In this document: positions 8,403 to 16,184 of the stretch, piece after piece
Numbering within the stretch: position 1 is the first letter of the stretch
Layout: every line of letters begins with the position of its first letter
Origin: Marisediminitalea oceani
Lineage (GTDB): Bacteria; Pseudomonadota; Gammaproteobacteria; Enterobacterales; Alteromonadaceae
Direction: 5' to 3'
Assembly: GCF_003731635.1 (NCBI RefSeq)
Contig: NZ_RCUA01000024.1
Location: forward strand, 1-43,170
DNA: 43,170 bases
Program-made: the position numbers and the translations under genes
Notes under the pieces: model-generated
What the model saw: the letters and a program-made list of their open reading frames with translations, nothing else
What the model was told of the DNA's origin: nothing
Database searches by the model: none

Positions 8403-9467
8403 CTAATTTCGATGTTGAAAATAGTGATTTTCAGGGTCGTTTGCAGTTAATCGATTTGGAAAAGCCTCACTACGATTGAGATAGCGCATTGCAGACTGAA
8501 TGTCTTTCCAGCCCACATACTGCATCAATTCATGTAAAGACCATCCTTGCTGGTTAGCCCAATGAGCAAATCCACGCCGCAAAGAGTGGCTACTGAACTC
8601 CTTGTAATTTGGAATGTTTGATTGAAATAAAACTCGACGGAGTATTGCCGGAATGCTGCCGGCACTGACGCCGTTTTGATTTAGCTTGCCCCATCTGTCA
8701 ATCTTACGAAATACAGGTCCATTAGCCATTTCTATCTGCGCTGCAAACTCTGAAATAGCGTTAACGGGGCATAATGTTTGAAGTGCCGGCACTTCAAAGT
8801 ACATTCCTTGGTTATGACGGTCGGTTTTGGACTGCCTCACATAACCACGAAGACAAACATTATCGATGATGTCCAAATCCTCAAACATTAACCTGGACAA
8901 TTCGTCACTCCGGAACCCTCGCCAAAACCCCAATAACACCAGGGCTTTGTCCCGGTAGGCGCGTAGTACACTGGCATTGTTCTCAGAAGCGCAAATTTGT
9001 GCGTCCAACGATGCAGTAATCTGTTGCAAATGCTCTATTTGTAATGGATGAGCCTGTTTTGGCTTTTTATTATGAACTGCCTGGATCCCTCGCATGATTT
9101 TGCGAACGTGTACAGAAGAGCAGGGGTCTGAAAACCCTTGCGTTTTATGCCATTGGCTGAGCGCAGCCAGTCGTGTCTTTAGTGTACTAGGGGCTAAGTC
9201 ATTGGCATACGTCACCAGATAGCGTCCGATATTCTCAGGCGTCGTGGGTAACTTTCCGCCCCAATGCACCTCAAAGTGTTCGACTGCCGAGCGATACGTT
9301 TTACGCGTGTTATCCCGGGTAGCCGCATTGATATACCGAGAAATTCGCTCAGCGATTTCCTGCTCGTTTGCTTCATTGTGTTGAGAGAGTGATTTCGTCA
9401 CGACGTGATGACTCCGTCCGGTCAGTACAGTTCTAAAGAATGAGAATAGGGGATATTCACCAGTCAA
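8403..9467 (-). CDS. Tyrosine recombinase / phage-type integrase
   Basis: 354 residues. N-terminal SAM-like arm-binding domain (about 45-130: TRDNTRKTYRSAVEHFEVHW, LAPSTLKTRLAALSQWHK). Catalytic domain from about 165: box I Arg in FWRGFRSDELSRL, box II H294-x-x-R297 (HSLRR), a Trp in the YVGW segment at the second His/Trp position, and nucleophile Tyr329 in AMRYLNRS. All catalytic residues are present, so it should be able to cut and rejoin DNA at a specific site. No tRNA or obvious attachment site is visible next to it. It is divergent from the KfrA-like gene over a 104-base gap, an arrangement typical of integrative elements. Confidence 0.9.
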   Translation of the reverse strand: MTGEYPLFSFFRTVLTGRSHHVVTKSLSQHNEANEQEIAERISRYINAATRDNTRKTYRSAVEHFEVHWGGKLPTTPENIGRYLVTYANDLAPSTLKTRLAALSQWHKTQGFSDPCSSVHVRKIMRGIQAVHNKKPKQAHPLQIEHLQQITASLDAQICASENNASVLRAYRDKALVLLGFWRGFRSDELSRLMFEDLDIIDNVCLRGYVRQSKTDRHNQGMYFEVPALQTLCPVNAISEFAAQIEMANGPVFRKIDRWGKLNQNGVSAGSIPAILRRVLFQSNIPNYKEFSSHSLRRGFAHWANQQGWSLHELMQYVGWKDIQSAMRYLNRSEAFPNRLTANDPENHYFQHRN

Positions 9468-9509
9468 GATAGCATAATTGTGATTATCGCTTGTTTATAT
9501 TTCCCTATT

Positions 9510-9564
9510 TTGATTTCGAATGCTTCAAACATTATACTGTATATACATATTACGTAATACAGTA
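9510..9564 (+). promoter_or_regulatory. kfrA-like gene promoter with operator dyad
   Basis: A strong sigma-70-like promoter is visible: TTGATT at 9510-9515, 17-base spacer, TATACT at 9533-9538. The dyad TACTGTAT (9535-9542) / ATACAGTA (9557-9564) has exact 8-base arms with 14 bases between, overlapping the -10 and ending 8 bases before the ATG; TACGTA sits inside it. KfrA proteins are known to repress their own promoters, so this is a likely autoregulatory operator. It may also affect the divergent integrase. Confidence 0.6.
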
Positions 9565-9571
9565 CATTATC

Positions 9572-10615
9572 ATGGCGCGAACCGGCGTGACGCTGACAAA
9601 CGTTAAACAAGCCACAGAGGCCATCATTGCGCGCGGTAACAGTGTGTCGATCGACGCTGTGCGCGCAGAGCTCGGGCATACGGGCTCAAAGAGCACTATT
9701 CATAAGCATTTGAAACGCTTAACCGAAGGGGGCGCAAATGCGCCGGTAGAAGTCTTACTGTCTGAAGAATTACAGCAGCTTGTAAGCCACGTTGCGGCGC
9801 GATTAAAAAAGGAGACGCATGCCACGTTGGTTGAACGTGAAAGTAGGTTTAAAAAGTCACTTGACGAGCAGGCGGCTTGCGCAGTCGCACTATCGGAGCA
9901 AAACGATACGTTGCAGGCTCAGATTGCGCGAGCTAACAATGACATCGCTGAATTGACTCAATATGTGACTGACATCACAGCGGCGCGCGATACAGCACTT
10001 CGCGAGTGTGATCGTTACGAACAACGGCTCGCATCAATGACACAGGAAATCCAGTTACTGACAACGCATAATCAATCATTAGAGGACAAGCACGTGGATG
10101 CGCGTGCGGCGCTTGAGCATTATCGTGCGTCTGTCGCGTCTCAGCGTGAGCGCGAAACCCATCATTTTGAAAGTACGATCGCACAACTCAATCATCAACA
10201 ACACGCGTTGACGCAAGAGCTGGCCGGCTTAACCGGCACCAACCAAGAGCAAAAACTTACACTGGCGCGATTGGAGGTTACATTGTCTCAGGCGCTTAAC
10301 GATCACAAAGCATTGGCAGAGCAGAACCGCTTTTTGGAAGAGGCACTCGCGCAATCCCGCAGTAACAATCAGCGTCTTGAACAAACCGTCGAGAGGTTAG
10401 AGCACGCATCCGATCTGCTTCGCGATGATCTGTCCTCTTCGACTGACGCTCTGAATACACAAACGATTGCACTTAATGAAACTCGCCAACAATTAGTGGC
10501 AGCTGACGCGACGGTAAACACACAAGCGCATCTGATCGCAGAATACATGCACCAAACAAACAAAACGGTGAAAAAAACGAAGAAGTTAAGCGTAAACGAT
10601 GATACGCCGCAATGA
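9572..10615 (+). CDS. KfrA-like DNA-binding protein with long coiled coil
   Basis: 347 residues from ATG 9572. A longer frame from 9491 crosses the promoter and dyad, so it is rejected. The N-terminal KfrA_N domain (about 1-55) carries the helix-turn-helix VSIDAVRAELGHTGSKSTIH. From about 65 to 335 the protein is Gln/Glu/Ala/Leu-rich coiled coil with no Pro, as in KfrA. It ends in a basic tail, TNKTVKKTKKLS. Plasmid KfrA proteins bind DNA, repress their own gene and help partition or nucleoid-like packaging; related copies accompany integrases in chromosomal elements. The precise job here is unknown. Confidence 0.85.
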   Translation: MARTGVTLTNVKQATEAIIARGNSVSIDAVRAELGHTGSKSTIHKHLKRLTEGGANAPVEVLLSEELQQLVSHVAARLKKETHATLVERESRFKKSLDEQAACAVALSEQNDTLQAQIARANNDIAELTQYVTDITAARDTALRECDRYEQRLASMTQEIQLLTTHNQSLEDKHVDARAALEHYRASVASQRERETHHFESTIAQLNHQQHALTQELAGLTGTNQEQKLTLARLEVTLSQALNDHKALAEQNRFLEEALAQSRSNNQRLEQTVERLEHASDLLRDDLSSSTDALNTQTIALNETRQQLVAADATVNTQAHLIAEYMHQTNKTVKKTKKLSVNDDTPQ

Positions 10616-10884
10616 TAATGCTGTTGATGCGTAAACGACACAAGATGTTATGTAGCGAACGATAAACATACCACCTTATCAAATGAACAATGTCTCACCA
10701 GGTGAGCACATCGACCGTCTGCTTTTCTTATGACATTGCTGTGCTCAAGATCCAATCCCTACCGTTGTTCATGACGCTACCGGTGCTGGGGCGCTGCGCA
10801 GCATAGCCTATGCGTCCCATGGCATCGTCATGATTTGCCGGCTGAAGATCAGGCATTTCTTACACTCTCAGTGCCTTTCAAAAT

Positions 10885-10901
10885 TGTAATTATCATGTAA
10901 T
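10885..10901 (+). promoter_or_regulatory. Candidate CusR/CopR-type box (copy 1)
   Basis: TGTAAT at 10885-10890 is repeated at 10896-10901, exactly 11 bases apart. Tandem half-sites at one-helical-turn spacing are how OmpR/PhoB-type regulators bind. The same layout recurs at 13743 and 29699, each in front of a different unit. The cognate regulator is probably the CusR-like protein encoded at 12837-13514. Confidence 0.5.
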
Positions 10902-10905
10902 CCCA

Positions 10906-10926
10906 CCGCCATGTAGGTCATGGCGG
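10906..10926 (+). promoter_or_regulatory. Leader hairpin upstream of TonB-receptor relic
   Basis: CCGCCATG (10906-10913) and CATGGCGG (10919-10926) form an exact 8-bp stem with a TAGGT loop, followed by ATTTTG. It lies directly after the TGTAAT direct repeat and about 140 bases before the relic gene's ATG. It may be a transcript leader structure, a weak terminator or an operator. Confidence 0.4.
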
Positions 10927-11067
10927 ATTTTGTCAGTATTGGCCAGTGTCTGCGCGTATTTTGCGCAGCACGGTAGTCTCTTAGCCCTCCTACATCTGTA
11001 ACAACCGGTTTGGGTTCTCAAGAGATTTTTCAAACAACACGACATAGACATAAAATCAGGGAAACAC

Positions 11068-11391
11068 ATGACTAACACTAAATCAAAGGCGACAAGTTTG
11101 GGGTTTGCAAAGACTCTTTTGTCTGCTTCCATCGCAGTGGCTATTTCACCCACGCTGGTTGCACAAGAGCAGGCCGGCACCACTGAGGCGGATGTAGAAA
11201 AAATCGCAGTGGTCGGTACGCGTTCAGCGCCACGCTCGATAGGAGATTCTGCGGTACCTGTTGACATTATCAGCGCAGAAGAATTTAAAAGTACGGGGTC
11301 CACCGACATCACGACAATGATGCAAGCCGCCGTGCCATCCTTTAATGTTAACGGCGGTTTCTATTATTTAAAAGGCGTGTATACCTTTTAA
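11068..11391 (+). pseudogene. TonB-dependent receptor reduced to its two ends
   Basis: 107 codons with a good start (GGGAAA ribosome site before ATG). Residues 1-33 are a signal peptide (ending SPTLVAQEQ). Residues about 44-95 are the start of a TonB plug domain (EKIAVVGTRSAPRSIGDSAV, then VPVDIISAEEF, GSTDITTMMQAAVPSFNVN). It then passes straight into GGFYYLKGVYTF and stop, which is the classic last beta-strand of a TonB receptor ending in Phe. The central plug and nearly all of the barrel, usually 600 or more residues, are missing without a frame break. It cannot form a channel. The upstream direct repeat suggests the parent was metal-regulated. Confidence 0.75.
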
Positions 11392-11398
11392 TCCAACT

Positions 11399-11436
11399 GG
11401 CGTCTCGAATTAACACTCGCGTGTGTTCGAGGCGTC
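11399..11436. terminator. Two-way hairpin between relic and cusS
   Basis: GGCGTCTCGAA at 11399-11409 pairs with TTCGAGGCGTC at 11426-11436 (11 pairs including two G-U), lying between convergent genes and touching the cusS stop. There is no long U tract, so termination strength is uncertain. Confidence 0.45.
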
Positions 11437-12847
11437 AGCTACTCAATGGAAATACGACCGTGAACGTCGTTGCCTGCTCATCTGATCCCACTTGTATATG
11501 TGCACCATTAACTTCAAGAACAGATCTCGCAATGGTTAATCCTAATCCAGCGCCTTGCCCGTCACGTTTCCGAGATGGATCCGCGCGGTAGAAACGATCG
11601 AAAAGGCGAGAAAGTTGAATGTCAGGGATCTTATTACCTGGGTTTGAAATCGATATCAATGCTTCGTTATCCTGTATTTGAGTAGATACGGTTACTTCTG
11701 CATTATCGGGAGTGTACCGAATGGCATTAGATAACAAGTTGCTCAGTGCTTGTCGAAACATCGATTTGTCGCACATTAACGTTATTTTGTGACCAATAAG
11801 TTGAATGCTGATGTGCTTCTCTTCGGCCAAGAGCTCAAAGTATTCGATTAATTCACCGATTTCTTTCTGACAGTCTATCCGCTCAGCGTTGGGTTTGATC
11901 AAGCCATGCTCCGTTTGTGCTAGTAACAACATGTCACTGACCATTTTCGACATTCGCTCGTACTCTTCCAAGTTAGAATATAAAATGTCAGTGTATTCAT
12001 TAGTCGAGCGTGGCTGATTGAGTATGACTTGGGTCTGTGTAGTCAGGTTGGTGATAGGTGTTCTTAGTTCATGAGCTATGTCAGCGGAAAAATGGGACAG
12101 CTGCTCAAACCCGCTTTCAAGTCTCTCAATCATCGCATTAAAGGACTCCACCAGATTAGCAAGCTCCACTGGGACTTCGGTGGGTTCCAACCTGATATCT
12201 AATTTATCCGCGGTGATGGAACCGATTTTGCGACTGAGACGTCGTAAGGGGGAGTGACCACGATAAACAGCAAACCGCGCGGCTAAGATCGTAATAGCCC
12301 CAGACAATACAATGATCCCCCACAATGTTGTCTCGAAGTCTTCCATATAGTTCATATGAAATTCCATGTTCGAGGCAACGATGACTTGATAATGTGTTTG
12401 GCTGTTGCCGTCTTCAATACGCACGGTTATTTCCGTTGCCCGTAACATATGTTCGCCGTCGAAAAAGAGGCTTAACATGGATGGCGTTATTTGTTCTATT
12501 TCATACGTATCCCCAGGGTATTTTTCTAGCACCGCGCTCTCACTGCTAAAAATAACTTCGTTGTCTTTATTTTTAACTAAATAATAGACACCGTGATGCC
12601 CAGAGACAGCTTGGAATAATATGCTAGACGGTGCGACCCCTTCATTATACGCTGTATTAAGCTTGCGTTTCACGGCTAGAAACACCTCATTCAGCTCATC
12701 TGCATCCTGCTCTTCAAAATGCTGAGCAATCGATTGCTGCACCATAAGACTTATAAACGTTAGGCACACAAAGATAGTGAGCCCAACAAGTATAGTGACC
12801 CGAAAGGCGAGAGAGCTTGGTCGCTTTGATAGATCCTTAAGATTCAT
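11435..12847 (-). CDS. cusS: CusS-like heavy-metal sensor histidine kinase
   Basis: 470 residues from ATG 12847, which overlaps the regulator gene by 11 bases; a start at 12946 would add 33 residues deep inside that gene and is rejected. Layout: transmembrane helix 1 ([20 protein letters not shown]), periplasmic sensor of about 130 residues, transmembrane helix 2 ([20 protein letters not shown]), HAMP, HisKA with phospho-acceptor His in [15 protein letters not shown], then the ATPase domain with N box [13 protein letters not shown] and G boxes [15 protein letters not shown]. It would sense periplasmic copper or silver and phosphorylate the adjacent response regulator. Confidence 0.88.
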   Translation of the reverse strand: MNLKDLSKRPSSLAFRVTILVGLTIFVCLTFISLMVQQSIAQHFEEQDADELNEVFLAVKRKLNTAYNEGVAPSSILFQAVSGHHGVYYLVKNKDNEVIFSSESAVLEKYPGDTYEIEQITPSMLSLFFDGEHMLRATEITVRIEDGNSQTHYQVIVASNMEFHMNYMEDFETTLWGIIVLSGAITILAARFAVYRGHSPLRRLSRKIGSITADKLDIRLEPTEVPVELANLVESFNAMIERLESGFEQLSHFSADIAHELRTPITNLTTQTQVILNQPRSTNEYTDILYSNLEEYERMSKMVSDMLLLAQTEHGLIKPNAERIDCQKEIGELIEYFELLAEEKHISIQLIGHKITLMCDKSMFRQALSNLLSNAIRYTPDNAEVTVSTQIQDNEALISISNPGNKIPDIQLSRLFDRFYRADPSRKRDGQGAGLGLTIARSVLEVNGAHIQVGSDEQATTFTVVFPLSS

Positions 12848-13514
12848 TACTGCACATTTTATATCCCATCCCTCGCACAGTCTGAATGAGCTTTGGTGAA
12901 AAGTCATCATCGATTTTTGCTCGAAGACGGCGAATGGCGACATCAATCACATTGGTATCGCTATCAAAATTCATATCCCATACTTGCGAAGCAATAAGAG
13001 AACGCGGCAATACCTCGCCTTGGCGTCTCACCATTAATTCTAATAAGGTGAACTCTTTAGTTGTCAGGTTTATTGTGCGCCCACTTCGCGTGGCAATACG
13101 CGAAGGAATGTCGAGCTCCAAATCGGCTATGTGTAAAATATTATTGGGCACGGACGTGCCGCGGCGGATCAACGTACGCACACGCGCTAGCAGCTCAGCA
13201 AATGCAAACGGCTTCACTAAGTAATCATCTGCGCCGAGCTCTAAACCTTTAACACGGTCATTCACATGATCACGAGCAGTAAGAAAAAGAACCGGTGTAT
13301 GATTGTTAGACTCTCGTAACGATGACAATATTTTCCAACCATCGATATCAGGCAGCATGACGTCTAAGATGATCAACTCATATTCACCGAGCATGGCTTT
13401 GTGATGGCCATCGAGGCCGGTCCGAACTAACTCAACAACAAAGCCCGATTCGGCAAGGCCTTGTTTGATGTAGTCTCCAGTTTTTGTTTCGTCTTCAACG
13501 ACTAATATTTTCAT
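12837..13514 (-). CDS. cusR: CusR/CopR-like OmpR-family response regulator
   Basis: 225 residues. Receiver domain: acidic pocket E7-D8, phospho-acceptor Asp51 in [15 protein letters not shown], Thr in LFLTARD, Lys in [10 protein letters not shown]. The C-terminal winged helix (about 130-222) has [20 protein letters not shown] and the DNA-reading helix [20 protein letters not shown]. Close in pattern to CusR/CopR. It is the first gene of a regulator-kinase operon, divergent from the copper efflux genes. It probably binds the TGTAAT-N5-TGTAAT direct repeats found at three places in the window. Confidence 0.88.
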   Translation of the reverse strand: MKILVVEDETKTGDYIKQGLAESGFVVELVRTGLDGHHKAMLGEYELIILDVMLPDIDGWKILSSLRESNNHTPVLFLTARDHVNDRVKGLELGADDYLVKPFAFAELLARVRTLIRRGTSVPNNILHIADLELDIPSRIATRSGRTINLTTKEFTLLELMVRRQGEVLPRSLIASQVWDMNFDSDTNVIDVAIRRLRAKIDDDFSPKLIQTVRGMGYKMCSNES

Positions 13515-13848
13515 GCGATGTTCCGCCCGTGTTACTTATGATAAGCCCGCTTACAATATTAATGTACCTAACGAAACCGTGAAACGAAATACCTACTATG
13601 TAGGTCGCTTTGTAATTTCGCTAATGTCCCGTAATCTTAATGCTGAGCGCTATCAAGATGTTAGCCCTTAGGTCGCTGATTATGCAATGAAATCCTTGCC
13701 TTTGATCTATGATAATCCGTCTAATTGCATTTATTACCGAATTGTAATGTAGGGGTAATCTGGTTGTCAGGCGAGGGTGCTAACATCAGCAACAATTAAT
13801 AAACAGTCATTGACTGCTGTTTGTCAAACACCAAGGAACGACGAGACC
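13515..13848. promoter_or_regulatory. Divergent control region between cusR and copper genes
   Basis: 334 bases without a gene. ACCTAC-TAT-GTAGGT at 13591-13605 is a perfect dyad near the cusR side. TGTAAT-N5-GGTAAT at 13743-13759 is the second copy of the 11-base-spaced direct repeat, on the side of the efflux genes, with another single TGTAAT at 13611. The arrangement suits shared control of the two-component genes and the efflux operon. Confidence 0.5.
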
Positions 13849-14208
13849 GTGAAAAGCGCCTTCATTCACTTAATTATTGTGATTGCATTGCTCAGTGTGC
13901 AAATGAGTGAGTCATTTGCATTCGCGCAAATGCCATGCAGTGACGAAATGGCAGCGGAGATGGATCTCGGATTTCACGATTTGCACAGCGTTCATGACAT
14001 GATGAAACACTCGCAAAGCGATGATATGAATGATTGTTGTCAGCAAGATTGCTGTTGTCCAATGGCGATGTTTCATATTGGTCTTCTCTCTAGCCAAACT
14101 CATTCGTCACCCGAAGGCGTGTCGCTGAGTATTCAGTCTCTTAACCCAAACCTAAACCAAATCTTTTTAGGTGGATTGCAGCGCCCTCCGAAACACTCTC
14201 TCATTTAA
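13849..14208 (+). CDS. Secreted Cys/His/Met-rich putative copper-binding protein
   Basis: 119 residues from GTG 13849, preceded by AAGGAA. The in-frame GTG at 13777 would put a polar stretch before the signal peptide. Signal peptide about 1-27 (SAFIHLIIVIALLSVQMSES then FAFAQ). The mature part is rich in possible metal ligands: MPCSDEMAAEMD, HDLHSVHDMMKH, and the cluster DCCQQDCCCPM. It resembles small periplasmic proteins that open many copper operons (CopL-like in size and composition) but no family is certain. It follows the second direct-repeat box by about 90 bases and leads the CopG-CusCBA genes. Confidence 0.6.
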   Translation: MKSAFIHLIIVIALLSVQMSESFAFAQMPCSDEMAAEMDLGFHDLHSVHDMMKHSQSDDMNDCCQQDCCCPMAMFHIGLLSSQTHSSPEGVSLSIQSLNPNLNQIFLGGLQRPPKHSLI

Positions 14209-14307
14209 GCAGTATAAGTCCGTCTAGAATCCGGGCAATGATATCGCTTGTTAGTCGAATGTTCGTAGCAAGCCATTTATTTAAACAATAGAAATGAGAA
14301 AGTAATT

Positions 14308-14823
14308 ATGTCAATTATTACGCATCGCTCGATGTGGATAGCGTTGGTGTTTGCACTGTTTTTATCAGCATGTACCGACTCAATACAGATAAATAATGAT
14401 TCGGATGCAGTTGCTGAATCCCCGGTAGCTTCCTTAACAGTCTACAAAAGCCGTTCTTGTAAGTGTTGCCAAAAGTGGGTGAACCACATTGAAGAGCACG
14501 GGTTCGACACGGACGTATCCAATGTTACATTAATGTCTCGAATTAAAGACAAATATGGTGTTGCGCCTAATTACCGTTCGTGTCATACGGCATTGTCCCC
14601 AGACGGTTTTGTTTTTGAAGGTCACATTCCAGCAAAATTCATTCAGCAATTTTTAGACAATATACCTGAAGGCGCCATCGGACTCAGTGTGCCGGCTATG
14701 CCAATTGGGTCACCTGGTATGGAAGTCGGTGATCAATTTCGTCCTTATCTTATTCTGCAACTCAATGACGATGGCAGCGCAACCACTTATGCCGAAGTTA
14801 ATACCTATGAGGAGCAATTCTAA
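14308..14823 (+). CDS. copG: CopG-like DUF411 periplasmic copper protein
   Basis: 171 residues. Signal peptide with lipobox LSAC (Cys22), so probably a lipoprotein. The DUF411 core begins at residue 42 (SLTVYKSRSCKCCQKWVNHI) with Cys51, Cys53 and Cys54 in a CxCC motif, followed by Cys92-His93 in YRSCHTA and the GHIPAKFIQQFL segment. DUF411 proteins include CopG of Pseudomonas, shown to bind a small copper cluster and thought to change copper redox state in the periplasm. Its stop overlaps the cusC start (TAATG), so it is made with the efflux pump. Confidence 0.85.
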   Translation: MSIITHRSMWIALVFALFLSACTDSIQINNDSDAVAESPVASLTVYKSRSCKCCQKWVNHIEEHGFDTDVSNVTLMSRIKDKYGVAPNYRSCHTALSPDGFVFEGHIPAKFIQQFLDNIPEGAIGLSVPAMPIGSPGMEVGDQFRPYLILQLNDDGSATTYAEVNTYEEQF

Positions 14824-16184
14824 TGAGACGCTTTTCATTTCATGTCATTGTACTAATGACGCTTTTGAATACTGGGCTCGCCCAAAGTCAAACCAAGTCG
14901 GTATTGACATTGGAGCAGGCTGTTGAAATCGCGATTAACAACGATCCTTGGCTTGTAGGCAGTGAGTATCGCGAGCAAGCCATTGTTTCAAGTAGCGTGG
15001 CAGCCGCTAGTTTGCCGGACCCGGTAGTTAATATTGGTTTAGCGAACTTACCAACAGATGGATTCGCATTCGATCAAGAACCCATGACGCAACTTAAGGC
15101 AGGGGTTTCACAGATGTTCCCCAGAGGGGATTCGTTAGATATTCGTTCTCGTCAATTAAGAGAGCAAGCCGCCGAGCACCCATTAATGCGTGCTGATCGC
15201 ATCGCCCGCACACGTGTGCAGGTCTCTGATATTTGGCTTGAAATTTATCGCGCGCAGCAGAGTATTAAGCTAATCCATCAAGATAGGGCATTGTTTGAGC
15301 AACTCAGTGACATTGCCAAAGCGAATTATGCGACCGCCCTTGGACGCGTGCGACAGCAAGACATCATTAGGGCAAAGTTAGAATTGACGCGGTTAGAAGA
15401 CAGATTAACAAAACTACAAGCACTGGAAGAACGCGCCACAGGTAAGTTATTGGAATGGATCCTAAAAAACCAGCAGTCTGCACGCCAACTTGGCTTTGAT
15501 GCATTTAGCGCGTTGCAGTTGCCTAATACATTACCTGCCATTGCAAAAATCACTGACAACACGTTGTTAATGGTAAAAAGGAAAAACCAACAACAGCTCG
15601 CGGAATTACTCGCAGATCACCCTTATATTTTATCCATTAATCAACGTATCAGAGCGAGTCAAACCGGGGTTGAGTTAGCTAAAGAAAAATACAAACCCCA
15701 ATGGGGCGTAAATGCCAGTTACGCTTTTCGCGATGATACCCCGGCAGGTGCAAGTCGAGCTGATTTCTTGTCAGTCGGTGTTAGTTTTGATTTACCTATT
15801 TTTACTGAAAACCGTCAAGACAAAGAAGTCTCTGCAGCCGTAAATCAATCAGAAGCCATAAAGACTGACAAGTTACTCGCACTGCGCGAAATGATGTCTG
15901 CCATCCAGTCGTTATACGCTGAGCGAGAACGTTTAACTGACAGGCAATCGTTATACAACGACGAGTTATTAGCACAAATGCAAGAACAAGCAGATGCGTC
16001 CTTGAATGCCTACACCAATGATGACGGCGATTTCGCCGAAGTTGCTCGCGCGCGTATCGCGGATTTGAATGCGCGTATTGATGCATTGGATATCGATGTG
16101 GATCTCGTCAGAACAAACATTCGACTTAATTATTACTTCAATACCACCGCAGGTATTTCCAAGACTCAATTCGGAGAACAATAA
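14823..16184 (+). CDS. cusC: CusC-like TolC-family outer membrane efflux channel
   Basis: 453 residues. Signal peptide 1-22 or so (ending NTGLAQSQT); no lipobox Cys, unlike E. coli CusC. Two OEP repeats are seen: residues about 30-230 start with LTLEQAVEIAINNDPWLVGSE, and about 255-445 include LADHPYILSINQRIRASQTG. The coiled helices are Gln/Arg/Leu-rich, as in TolC tunnels. The trimer would carry copper or silver from CusA/CusB across the outer membrane. It overlaps both neighbours by one base. Confidence 0.85.
   Translation: MRRFSFHVIVLMTLLNTGLAQSQTKSVLTLEQAVEIAINNDPWLVGSEYREQAIVSSSVAAASLPDPVVNIGLANLPTDGFAFDQEPMTQLKAGVSQMFPRGDSLDIRSRQLREQAAEHPLMRADRIARTRVQVSDIWLEIYRAQQSIKLIHQDRALFEQLSDIAKANYATALGRVRQQDIIRAKLELTRLEDRLTKLQALEERATGKLLEWILKNQQSARQLGFDAFSALQLPNTLPAIAKITDNTLLMVKRKNQQQLAELLADHPYILSINQRIRASQTGVELAKEKYKPQWGVNASYAFRDDTPAGASRADFLSVGVSFDLPIFTENRQDKEVSAAVNQSEAIKTDKLLALREMMSAIQSLYAERERLTDRQSLYNDELLAQMQEQADASLNAYTNDDGDFAEVARARIADLNARIDALDIDVDLVRTNIRLNYYFNTTAGISKTQFGEQ

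Larger units (their letters stand above)
10616..11067. other. Intergenic region with short ORF and hairpins
   Basis: 452 bases with no recognised gene. A 42-codon minus-strand frame runs from ATG 10856 to TAA 10728 (starts MPDLQPANHDDAMGR, ends WILSTAMS). It has only a weak GAGAG ribosome site and no known motif, so it is unproven. A small palindrome CTCACC-A-GGTGAG lies at 10694-10706. The right part is the leader of the TonB relic and holds the direct repeat and hairpin listed separately. Confidence 0.4.

Noticed and set aside
8403..9467. Integron integrase with gene cassettes
   Set aside because: The protein lacks integron-integrase-specific features that I can recognise and no attC-like repeats follow it.
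12848..12946. Longer start for the CusS-like kinase
   Set aside because: It would lie inside the conserved end of the response regulator, whereas the 12847 start gives normal overlap and a proper first membrane helix.
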